NCBI RefSeq assembly: GCF_023573145.1
Contig: NZ_CP097635.1
Coordinates: forward strand, 310,001-374,000
DNA: 64,000 nucleotides
Source: Aquincola tertiaricarbonis
GTDB taxonomy: Bacteria > Pseudomonadota > Gammaproteobacteria > Burkholderiales > Burkholderiaceae_C
Reading direction: 5' to 3'
The notes beneath the pieces were generated by a model that was not told the DNA's origin, did not search any database, and saw only the letters and a list, made by a program, of their open reading frames with translations. Positions 25,956 through 32,378 of this stretch are shown here, piece by piece (positions within the stretch are counted from its first letter, which is position 1; each line of letters opens with the position of its first letter). The position numbers were made by a program, and so were the translations under genes.

Positions 25956-26016
25956 ATGCTAGGAACGCGGCTGCATCCGCGGTGAACCACTTGACCCGCG
26001 TGCTCTGGACCACTTG
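25956..26016 (-). promoter_or_regulatory. Putative MocR-dependent promoter of gabT operon, inside MATE 3' end
   Basis: On the minus strand CAAGTGGTCC (26016-26007) and CAAGTGGTTC (25993-25984) are direct repeats 23 bp apart, the best-matched pair of the three promoters. TAGCAT follows at 25961-25956, 32 bp from box 2. The boxes overlap the last codons of the upstream MATE gene. Confidence 0.7.
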
Positions 26017-27350
26017 GGGGCGCGGGCCGATGTCGTCTGTTGAAGAAAGCGCCAGACCAGCACCGGCGCCGCCATGCCCAGCGCGACGATGAAGCCGGCC
26101 CAGACCCCTGCCGGCCCCAGACCCGCGGGATGCGCCAGCACCCAGCCCAGCGGTAGGCCCAGGGCCCAATACGCCAACAGCGACAGCCACGCCGGAAACC
26201 CCGTGTCAGAGAGGCCCCGCAACGCCCCCGTCATCGTGGACTGCACGCCGTCCATCACCTGGCTGCAGGCGAACACGAAGAACAGCGTTGCCGCCACCGC
26301 AACCACCTCTGGCTCAGGCGTGATGGCTACGGCGATCGTGCGGCCGTGCAGGCCCAGGATGGCCGCCGCCAACGCCAGCCACACGGTCGCCAGTGACAGC
26401 GCGGCCAAGGCAATCGGGCGCAGCGCCGCGTCGTTGCGTGCACCGCGTTCCTGCGCCACCCGGATGGCCACCGCGCCGGCCACCCCCAGCGGCACCATGT
26501 ACAGCACGCCGCCCACAGACATGGCCACTTGATTGCCGGCGAGCGCGACGGCGCCGAAGGTACCGATCAGCAGCGTGGCCACCGCCATGGCACCGGTCTC
26601 CGCCACGTACATCAACCCGAGCGGCGCGCCTTCCCGGGCCAGCGAGGCCACCTGTTGCCTCTCAAGGCCTGCACGCACGCGCAACCGCTGCATGGAACGG
26701 GCACGCTGCCAGAACGTCCAGGCGGCCACCAGCGCTAGGCTTTCGGCGATCAACGAAGCCACGCCAGCGCCGGTGAGCCCCAGCATGGGCAGCGGCCCGA
26801 CACCCCAGATCAGCGCATAGTTCAGCGGCACGTTGATACCCACCGCGAGAAAGGCGAAGCCGGTGCCGAGCCACGGCCGTCCGACGGCTTCGAAGGTGGC
26901 CTTGAACACCGACAGCAGCGCAAACGGCAGCATCAGTGCGGCGATCGATAGCCAGTAGGGGAACATGATGGCCAACACCTCGCGCGGCTGGCCCAGCCAC
27001 GGCAGCAGGGGCCAGGCCGCGAGCATCACCACCACGCCCAGCGCGCCCACGATGGCGCCGAGGGCCAGACCGCTGCGCAACAGCGCCGGAATACGCCGCG
27101 CCTGCCCCGCACCGTGCGCCGCACCCACCCGCACCGACAAGGCAGACAGGAGCCCGTAGATCGCCGCAAAGACGATGACGGCAACCGCGTTGGTAACGCC
27201 GACCGCCGCCAGGGGCAAGGACCCCAGGGGCGCCAGCATCACCGAATCGGTCACGCCCAGCAGCGTCGACGCACCCAGGCCCGCCACGATGGGAATGGCC
27301 AATGCCAGGATCGAGGGGATTTCTCGCCGGATGGACGACAGCTTCGACAT
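25959..27350 (-). CDS. MATE-family multidrug efflux protein
   Basis: Inner-membrane exporter of 463 residues with about twelve helices, of the NorM/DinF type. Characteristic pieces are LALAIPIVAGLGASTLLGVTDSVML, LYMVPLGVAGAVAIRVAQE and FFVFACSQVMDGVQSTMTGALRG. ATG 27350 is chosen because translation from further upstream would cover the operator region. It is divergent from a TetR gene with two shared palindromes between them, so it is very probably the target of that repressor. Confidence 0.88.
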   Translation of the reverse strand: MSKLSSIRREIPSILALAIPIVAGLGASTLLGVTDSVMLAPLGSLPLAAVGVTNAVAVIVFAAIYGLLSALSVRVGAAHGAGQARRIPALLRSGLALGAIVGALGVVVMLAAWPLLPWLGQPREVLAIMFPYWLSIAALMLPFALLSVFKATFEAVGRPWLGTGFAFLAVGINVPLNYALIWGVGPLPMLGLTGAGVASLIAESLALVAAWTFWQRARSMQRLRVRAGLERQQVASLAREGAPLGLMYVAETGAMAVATLLIGTFGAVALAGNQVAMSVGGVLYMVPLGVAGAVAIRVAQERGARNDAALRPIALAALSLATVWLALAAAILGLHGRTIAVAITPEPEVVAVAATLFFVFACSQVMDGVQSTMTGALRGLSDTGFPAWLSLLAYWALGLPLGWVLAHPAGLGPAGVWAGFIVALGMAAPVLVWRFLQQTTSARAPKWSRARGSSGSPRMQPRS

Positions 27351-27373
27351 CTTGTGCGCTCGGCAAGGTTTGA

Positions 27374-27418
27374 CATACGCTCCGTATGCCATTTTAGCGA
27401 TTCCATACGAGGCGTATG
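27374..27418. promoter_or_regulatory. Two palindromic TetR operators between MATE and tetR genes
   Basis: CATACG-CTC-CGTATG (27374-27388) and CATACG-AGG-CGTATG (27404-27418) are perfect 6-bp arms around 3-bp spacers, with centres 30 bp apart. The second includes the ATG of the tetR gene (27416). Occupancy of both should shut both promoters. Confidence 0.85.
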
Positions 27419-28015
27419 TCAAACAGCCGAACCACCCGTGCTCAAGCTGCCCAAGCCACGACCGACCGGCTGATCGTGGTTGCTCACCGGGCCTTCGCCG
27501 AGCATGGGTTCGCGGACGTTTCGCTCGATGCCTTGGCCGCAGAGGCTGGGGTCACGCGCGGCGCGCTGCACCACCACTTCGGCAACAAGGCCGGGTTGTT
27601 CGAGGCGGTGCTGCGCCGGATCGACGCGGAGATCGGCGGCGAGATACAGGCCGTCTGGGAGGCCACGCCCGATGACTGGGAGGGCTTCCGGGCCTGCTTC
27701 CACGCCTACCTGGACGCCGTGCTCCGCCCTGACCGCAGTCGCATCCTGTTCCAGGACGCGCCGGCGGTGCTGGGCATGAAGGCGGTCGACATCCTGATGG
27801 AGTCGGGGTTTGGGGACATGCTGGCCGAATTGCAAGGCCTCATCGACCGCCGCCGCATCAGCACCCCCGATGCCGAAGCACTGGCGCATCTGTTGAATGG
27901 CGCGACGATCAATCTCGCGTTCTGGGCAGCCGAAGGCCCGAGCACCGAGCGCCGCCGCGAACGCGCCCATGCGACGCTGGCGAGCGTGCTGGACGGGCTG
28001 ACACAGGCGCGCTGA
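27416..28015 (+). CDS. TetR-family transcriptional repressor
   Basis: 199 residues. The N-terminal DNA-binding domain reads LIVVAHRAFAEHGFADVSLDALAAEAGVTRGALHHHFGNKAGLFEAVLRRID, a standard TetR fold with its recognition helix. The C-terminal ligand domain is not recognised further. The start codon lies inside the second operator with only a GAGG three nucleotides upstream, so translation may be weak or start with almost no leader. Divergent arrangement with the MATE gene indicates local drug-responsive control. Confidence 0.9.
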   Translation: MSNSRTTRAQAAQATTDRLIVVAHRAFAEHGFADVSLDALAAEAGVTRGALHHHFGNKAGLFEAVLRRIDAEIGGEIQAVWEATPDDWEGFRACFHAYLDAVLRPDRSRILFQDAPAVLGMKAVDILMESGFGDMLAELQGLIDRRRISTPDAEALAHLLNGATINLAFWAAEGPSTERRRERAHATLASVLDGLTQAR

Positions 28016-28074
28016 TGTCGCCACCCGAACCGGCTGCAGGCTCACGGCAAGGGGCGGTGCGAGGCACAAAGCAA

Positions 28075-28106
28075 AACGCCGACAGGACCTAGGTCATGTC
28101 GGCGTT
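28075..28106. terminator. Strong bidirectional hairpin terminator
   Basis: AACGCCGACA pairs with TGTCGGCGTT (10 bp), continuing inward through GACC/GGTC with one mismatch. GCTTAATTCTT follows on the plus strand. It closes the tetR transcript and marks the left edge of the island. Confidence 0.7.
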
Positions 28107-28343
28107 GCTTAATTCTTGGGGTGGCTGATGGGATACAAAACGGCGACCTAAGCTGTTGATCTCATTGGGAAAAGCGCGGAGGAAAACTGACTTGTTCCCC
28201 CGTCTGTTCCCCTTGTCCGCATGGGACGTCTTGAGACCGTCAGCAACGACATTCTCGCGGTCTTGCTCGTCAATCGCAATGACGCTATCACGGCCTGGGG
28301 CCGGCCCTTCGACCATGGCGGGCAGCCCTGACCTCGCAGCAAG
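28107..28343. other. Intergenic region at left island edge, no convincing gene
   Basis: About 240 bp between the tetR terminator and the HEPN gene. A minus-strand frame (28316-28089, 75 codons) has no ribosome-binding site and no family I recognise. The piece TTGGGGTGGCTGATGGGA near 28116 resembles sequence often found beside tRNA genes, but no tRNA can be folded here. It may be a junction scar. Confidence 0.4.
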
Positions 28344-29372
28344 CTACGGCCGTTCCGGCGGTGCGCCGATAGCGCTCCGCAGGCCTGCGACCAATCGGCC
28401 GATGCCTGCGACGATGTCTTCGACCTCCGACGTTGAGACTGTGATGCGCTGTCCGACTTTGTACGTCATGTCGCCCGACTCGTTGACGTAGCGCTGGTCG
28501 ACGATGCCATCGCTGTGAGCCAGCAGGTGCCGCTTCTGGAACAGTCGCCTGAGACGCTCCAGATCCGCAGCGCCAAGGATGTCTGCGTAGGTGATGCCGA
28601 CCCTCGCCGCCCAAAGCTCGCTGCCTTGCGCAAGTCGCTGGAACGCATTCATCGGCGCAGGCGTCGCCGGTCCGGTCGAGGCATACAGGCCCTCGCAGCA
28701 CCGCTGAAAGGCAGTCACTCCGTCCTGAAGGCATGACTCAATCAGCGATCGACACATCAGTTCGGCCTCATCGCGTCCAGCCGACGCCGCGATGGCGTCG
28801 CGCACAACGTCTACGTTGTCCTTCTTGGCTCTGATCTTGCGCAGCGAGTCGTCGAACATGCGATCCACGGAACTGTGGCCGCAGGCGGGACAGAAGTACG
28901 CCGAGCCGATGACTGCGAGTCGGCAGGTGCACTTCTCGCACTCGATCTCAAGCTCCATTGCTGCCGACGCAGCCGCTGGAACCCTGTGCGGCGTGAAGTG
29001 CGGTGCGCCACCTACCTTCATCGACATCGAGATCAGCGAGTTCCTTGGCTGCCGACCGTTGAAGGCCCTCGCATCCGCGCGCATCGCGCCGTCGATCGTC
29101 GACTGGATCACCCTGTGGGCGTGCCGCTCGGCATGTCGAACCTGGCCCTTGGTGAACCAGCTCTTGGCTGGCGCCGCGTGACCGCACATCGGACACCAGA
29201 CGCCTTCGTCGCGGCAGATGTTCTTCCAGTCTTCGTCCTTGATCTTGAACTGGAACTCGCAGCTAGTCGACGGGCACTCCTTGTCGATGTAGCCCTTCTC
29301 GTCACTGTCGATGGGGACGGTGATCGAGCGGCGCTCGAGCGCGCGCAGTTCTCGCAAAAGGTTGTCGAACAT
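28344..29372 (-). CDS. Double zinc-ribbon protein with C-terminal HEPN-like motif
   Basis: 342-residue cytoplasmic protein of no named family. It has two candidate zinc ribbons: Cys33/Cys38 with Cys60/Cys63 (CPMCGH) and Cys145/Cys148 with Cys161/Cys164 (CPACGH). In the C-terminal helical third, LFQKRHLLAHSDG holds Arg281-x4-His286, the HEPN ribonuclease signature. HEPN proteins often cut RNA in defence or stress systems; that role here is inference. ATG 29372 is the first Met with a normal fold start (MFDNLLRELRALERR). A strong terminator lies directly upstream, so it has its own promoter or depends on read-through from the small gene at 29571. Confidence 0.7.
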   Translation of the reverse strand: MFDNLLRELRALERRSITVPIDSDEKGYIDKECPSTSCEFQFKIKDEDWKNICRDEGVWCPMCGHAAPAKSWFTKGQVRHAERHAHRVIQSTIDGAMRADARAFNGRQPRNSLISMSMKVGGAPHFTPHRVPAAASAAMELEIECEKCTCRLAVIGSAYFCPACGHSSVDRMFDDSLRKIRAKKDNVDVVRDAIAASAGRDEAELMCRSLIESCLQDGVTAFQRCCEGLYASTGPATPAPMNAFQRLAQGSELWAARVGITYADILGAADLERLRRLFQKRHLLAHSDGIVDQRYVNESGDMTYKVGQRITVSTSEVEDIVAGIGRLVAGLRSAIGAPPERP

Positions 29373-29400
29373 AGGACCTCTACGCGGCACCAAGACAAAG

Positions 29401-29425
29401 AGGGGCACCGGTTCCCGGTGCCCCT
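29401..29425 (-). terminator. Strong hairpin between small gene and HEPN gene
   Basis: AGGGGCACCGG-TTC-CCGGTGCCCCT is a perfect 11-bp stem with a 3-nt loop, 12 bp past the stop of the 44-residue gene. On the minus strand it is followed by CTTTGTCTT, a weak U-tract. Confidence 0.75.
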
Positions 29426-29436
29426 CAACCTTGCGG

Positions 29437-29571
29437 TTACTTCTTCTTCGGCGGCTGAGGTGCCGGCGTCCGCTCCTTGACAGTCGTGTCAGGGTGCGTC
29501 TTGCCGTAGTGCTCCTTGACGTACCTGCCGGTCACAGCGCTGCGATAGCTCTCTTGGGTCTTCTTCGTCAT
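29437..29571 (-). CDS. Small basic protein with RSAVTGRYV motif (44 residues)
   Basis: A 44-codon gene starting MTKKTQESYRSAVTGRYV. It belongs in style to a widespread group of tiny proteins with S/A-x-TGxYV followed by HPxTTV (here HPDTTVKE) and a basic tail (PPKKK). Function is unknown; they are common on mobile DNA. AAAGGTG lies 7 nt before the ATG. Its own terminator follows at once, so it is a discrete transcript. Confidence 0.65.
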   Translation of the reverse strand: MTKKTQESYRSAVTGRYVKEHYGKTHPDTTVKERTPAPQPPKKK

Positions 29572-29693
29572 GTCGATCACCTTTCTGTTCGATCAACATG
29601 AGCCCGATGCCTACGAGGCTCGCTAGAATCCGAGGTTCTGATCGGGGGTTCCAGCGGCCTCCCTTCCCCTGGGCTCGAACCAGTTCAGGGCGT

Positions 29694-29721
29694 ACAAAGC
29701 CAGGTTGCCGCCTGGCTTTGT
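29694..29721. terminator. Bidirectional terminator after toxin gene
   Basis: ACAAAGCCAGG-TTGCCG-CCTGGCTTTGT is a perfect 11-bp stem with a 6-nt loop; A and T runs flank both sides. It ends the partition/toxin operon, 130 bp after the toxin stop. The rest of 29572-29849 holds no gene that I can support. Confidence 0.72.
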
Positions 29722-29849
29722 TCGTTGCAGACCCTGTGATTGTATCCAGGCCTCGCCGGGCGGTAGTGGAAACCCTTGTGGATTTCCTGTGCCCAAGTCC
29801 CCGGTGCTCGGCGCCTACCGCGTCGCTATGTCGCCCTGGTGCAACCGGG

Positions 29850-30509
29850 TCATCGGTCCCCCAGCGCGGACAGGTAGGCCGTGGCCACGGCAATGCAGTG
29901 CTCCAGACTCGGCCGATACCCGGTCGCGGCGATCGCCTCGAAAGTTGCCACGAATCCTGCCCCGGGTTGCCCGATCTGCTCCAGGAACCTGTCCCGGTGC
30001 CGCACGAGGAAAGGCGCGGCTGCCGCCAGCGCATCCGGCTCACGCTCGACCACCATGGCGAGGTCGAACAGATCACGCGCCGTCGCACGGTCCCCACGGT
30101 GGTACATCTTCTTGGCGATCACCTCCCCGGCCGTCTCGACGCGCACCGGCCGCCCCTGGATCTCCCACCGCTCCCACGCCGCGTCGGTGAGGTTCGGTGC
30201 GGCCACGAAGTCGATCTCGCCTTCCTCGAACTGCAGCTTGACGAACGAACCCGGCATCTCCGTGTACTCCTCGGTCAGTGATGCCGCCGTGTCGCTGAGT
30301 CGGGGCGTCACGTAGCCGAGGTACTGCGGATCCGGCACGAAGATGTCGATGTCCTTGCTGAGGCGGTGTCCGTACCTGAACATCAGGACGGTCCCGCCTC
30401 CGAAGGTCCAGAACGGGTCCGCAAGCCCCCCATGGCGCTGGATGTCGTCGACCAACTGCAGCGCTCGCTGGAACAGCACTTCCCAGGGGCCGGACGGCAG
30501 CGACCTCAT
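29850..30509 (-). CDS. AbiEii/MenT-like nucleotidyltransferase toxin
   Basis: 219-residue nucleotidyltransferase. The block WTFGGGTVLMFRYGHRLSKDIDIFV combines the Gly-rich loop with the metal-binding DxD, as in AbiEii/AbiGii type IV toxins and MenT enzymes, some of which inactivate tRNA. MYHRGDRATARDLFDLAMV is a further family block. The ATG at 30509 or the GTG at 30512 could start it. It follows an XRE antitoxin gene by 10 bp, forming a toxin-antitoxin pair that should stabilise the island or defend against phage. It is the last gene of a six-gene operon. Confidence 0.82.
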   Translation of the reverse strand: MRSLPSGPWEVLFQRALQLVDDIQRHGGLADPFWTFGGGTVLMFRYGHRLSKDIDIFVPDPQYLGYVTPRLSDTAASLTEEYTEMPGSFVKLQFEEGEIDFVAAPNLTDAAWERWEIQGRPVRVETAGEVIAKKMYHRGDRATARDLFDLAMVVEREPDALAAAAPFLVRHRDRFLEQIGQPGAGFVATFEAIAATGYRPSLEHCIAVATAYLSALGDR

Positions 30510-30519
30510 CACGCGCTCA

Positions 30520-31047
30520 TCACTCCCAAAGGCCCTGCCGGTGCACGGCCAGTGACCTGGCGAGCTTCGCGACGTTGCGCCAAACAGCCTTGGGGGCCAC
30601 GCCCTCGTTCGCGGCGGCTTCCTCCACGGCCATCACCACCAGGGGCACCGGCGCCTCGTCGAGCAGGTGCGTCAGGTGGGCCGCGTAGCCCTTCGGTACG
30701 CTGCCGCTGACCAGCGCATGGCCGAGCGTGTCGGGCGGCACCTCCTGGACGTAGCTCACGCTGGCGTTCTTCGCCGCCATCCACAGGCCCCGCTTCCGAG
30801 CACGCGCTGCCTGGCTGGGCGGATCGAGGTCCAGCCCCAGCACGGCCAGCACCTGGGCGACCCGGTTGAATCCCAGATCGCTCAGGGCGCCCGCTTCCAG
30901 GCCGACCAGCGTCTGCCGCGAAAGCCCGCTCAGTTGCGCAAGCCGGGACTGCGTCAGTCCCAGCGCCTCGCGCCGCTCGCGGATGATGGTGCCCAGGTTG
31001 GAGAGGTCCACAGTTTGGCCTGAAGACTTGTCGAATATTTTGGACAT
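30520..31047 (-). CDS. XRE-family antitoxin for the nucleotidyltransferase
   Basis: 175 residues. The XRE helix-turn-helix reads LGTIIRERREALGLTQSRLAQLSGLSRQTLVGLEAG (about 19-54), and a C-terminal extension (about 85-175) probably contacts the partner. ATG 31047 lies 1 nt after the stop of the Cas4-like gene, so it is read with the partition genes. It should repress its own expression and neutralise the toxin. I did not find a clear palindromic operator at the start. Confidence 0.8.
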   Translation of the reverse strand: MSKIFDKSSGQTVDLSNLGTIIRERREALGLTQSRLAQLSGLSRQTLVGLEAGALSDLGFNRVAQVLAVLGLDLDPPSQAARARKRGLWMAAKNASVSYVQEVPPDTLGHALVSGSVPKGYAAHLTHLLDEAPVPLVVMAVEEAAANEGVAPKAVWRNVAKLARSLAVHRQGLWE

Positions 31048-31048
31048 T

Positions 31049-31621
31049 CTAGCGCCTCCGGACCGCACTCGCCAGGCGCTCGCCAGCGGCGCCGCAGGCA
31101 GCTCGCTGCCCACAGCCGTGACAAACGTGCTCGCTGTCGGGCCAATGCGGGCGATCGAGTCCATCGATCAGTCGACGGCGCCTCGCTGCAACGGCTTCGA
31201 TTTGCTCCCGCGACATCAAGCGGACCACTCGTGCGGCCGGCGGCGCTGAGTGCCGGCCAGGGAAGAGGACGAACGCCTCGTCAGACACTCGAACACGGAG
31301 TTCGTCCTCCACGGCCACCCTCTGCGCCGAGAGCTGGATGACATCCGACGTTCTCACCGCTGGGGCCGACCGCGTCTTCAGTTCGACCAGCACGACCAGA
31401 CCGGTCGGCAGCCGATAGGCTCTGTCCACCCTCGCCACGATGGGCCAGCGGGACTTCGACCTGAACTGCGACTCCACGCAGAACAGTTCGGCGTCCCGCA
31501 GGCCGACCGGTCGGTCCCGCCGCTCCGCGACGCGTGCGCGGCGGTGCCGGACCAGGTGCCACGTGACCGCCAATGCAACAGCCAGGAGCAGCACCCACGA
31601 CCACATCAGCTCGAACCTCAT
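31049..31621 (-). CDS. Membrane-anchored Cas4-like PD-(D/E)XK nuclease
   Basis: 190-residue protein with one N-terminal membrane helix (WSWVLLLAVALAVTWHLV, about residues 7-24). The soluble part has ELFCVESQFRSKSRWP, then LVVLVELKTRS with the E-x-K of PD-(D/E)XK nucleases, and a C-terminal CHGCGQRAAC cluster (Cys-x2-Cys-x4-Cys). A Cys before the nuclease core plus three Cys after it is the 4Fe-4S arrangement of Cas4/RecB-type exonucleases. There is no CRISPR nearby. It overlaps the CFI-box gene by 4 bp. A role in handling incoming or replicating plasmid DNA at the membrane is inference. Confidence 0.7.
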   Translation of the reverse strand: MRFELMWSWVLLLAVALAVTWHLVRHRRARVAERRDRPVGLRDAELFCVESQFRSKSRWPIVARVDRAYRLPTGLVVLVELKTRSAPAVRTSDVIQLSAQRVAVEDELRVRVSDEAFVLFPGRHSAPPAARVVRLMSREQIEAVAARRRRLIDGLDRPHWPDSEHVCHGCGQRAACGAAGERLASAVRRR

Positions 31622-32088
31622 GGTCGACGCCTCGCCGACCATCGCCGCCAGCCATGCGCCACGAAACCCAGGGTGCCCCTGGTCATCCACAGCAACGGCG
31701 GGCAGCGCTGGAGCACTCTGCAAAGGCGCGGACCGGCGGCATAGTAGGCTGCCACCAGGCGTCGCCCCCACGGCCGTGGCCTCAGGACCGTGTCCCTGAA
31801 GTCACGCAGCGCATGGGTCTGCCATGCGTCTCCGAAGACCATCGTGGCGATGAAGCACCTCTCGCCCGGTCGTCGAGTCGACCCCTCGCCTGGCGCTGTG
31901 GCGCGCCGACCCTGCAGTTCGAAGCGCAGATGGGCAGCAATGCCCTTCCGGCGCGCCTCTTCCTGTGGAGTGCTTCGACGCGGGCCGTGCAGGGATTCGA
32001 GAACCACCAGGCGTTCGCACCGGCCCATCTGCGCCAGCTCGGAGGCCCCTACCGACCTACCCTGGCGGCACCTCGCACGACTCCTCAT
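31618..32088 (-). CDS. CFI-box C-terminal domain protein
   Basis: 156 residues. The Arg-rich N-terminal half is unrecognised. The C-terminal half begins CFIATMVFGDAWQTHALRDFRDTVLRPRPWGRRLVAAYYAAGP, which follows the CFI-box pattern (CFIATAxYG, LRxFRD, YYxxSP). This box is found at the C termini of many bacterial proteins; its function is unknown. The start overlaps the small RHH-like gene and the stop overlaps the Cas4-like gene, both by 4 bp, so it belongs firmly to the partition operon. Confidence 0.72.
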   Translation of the reverse strand: MRSRARCRQGRSVGASELAQMGRCERLVVLESLHGPRRSTPQEEARRKGIAAHLRFELQGRRATAPGEGSTRRPGERCFIATMVFGDAWQTHALRDFRDTVLRPRPWGRRLVAAYYAAGPRLCRVLQRCPPLLWMTRGTLGFVAHGWRRWSARRRP

Positions 32089-32378
32089 GGTCCATCCCGG
32101 CCGTCGATCGCGGGCTCGAAGAGTCCGTTCGTGACTTCCGCCCCGTCGCCGTCGAAACCGATCGCGCCGGACACATCGCTGGATGCCTGCCCAGGGAGCT
32201 TCAGGACGCCCTGCTGGACCAGCAGTCCCTCGTAGGCCAGCATGCGCAGTCTACCGACACGCTTCACGCCCTTGTGAAACCGTGCGAGCTCGTCATACAG
32301 ACGAGGCAGTTCCGCCCTCTCCAACTGGAACACAAGCCGGATGCGCGGCGGCTCCGAGGTCTTGGTGAGGCCGGTCAT
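32085..32378 (-). CDS. Small StbB/ParR-like protein, probable ribbon-helix-helix
   Basis: 97 residues. The segment RIRLVFQLERAELPRLYDELARFHKGVKRVGRLRMLAYEGLLVQQ has the strand-helix-helix rhythm of ribbon-helix-helix DNA-binding proteins, followed by a short acidic tail. It overlaps the actin-like gene by 4 bp. Small RHH adaptors encoded next to ParM/StbA-type actins bind the centromere and the filament. That role is inferred from position and secondary structure only. Confidence 0.6.
   Translation of the reverse strand: MTGLTKTSEPPRIRLVFQLERAELPRLYDELARFHKGVKRVGRLRMLAYEGLLVQQGVLKLPGQASSDVSGAIGFDGDGAEVTNGLFEPAIDGRDGP

Noticed and set aside
28107..28140. TTGGGGTGGCTGATGGGA as a possible tRNA 3' end or att site
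   Set aside because: No tRNA fold is possible and no second copy was found at the right edge of the island.
29669..29683. T-arm-like sequence (CTGGTTCGAGCCCAG on the minus strand), suggesting a tRNA or attachment site
   Set aside because: No acceptor, D or anticodon arm can be placed around it; the match is too short.
31049..31621. CRISPR-Cas locus suggested by the Cas4-like gene
   Set aside because: No CRISPR array, cas1 or cas2 anywhere in the window; the gene is tied to partition genes.
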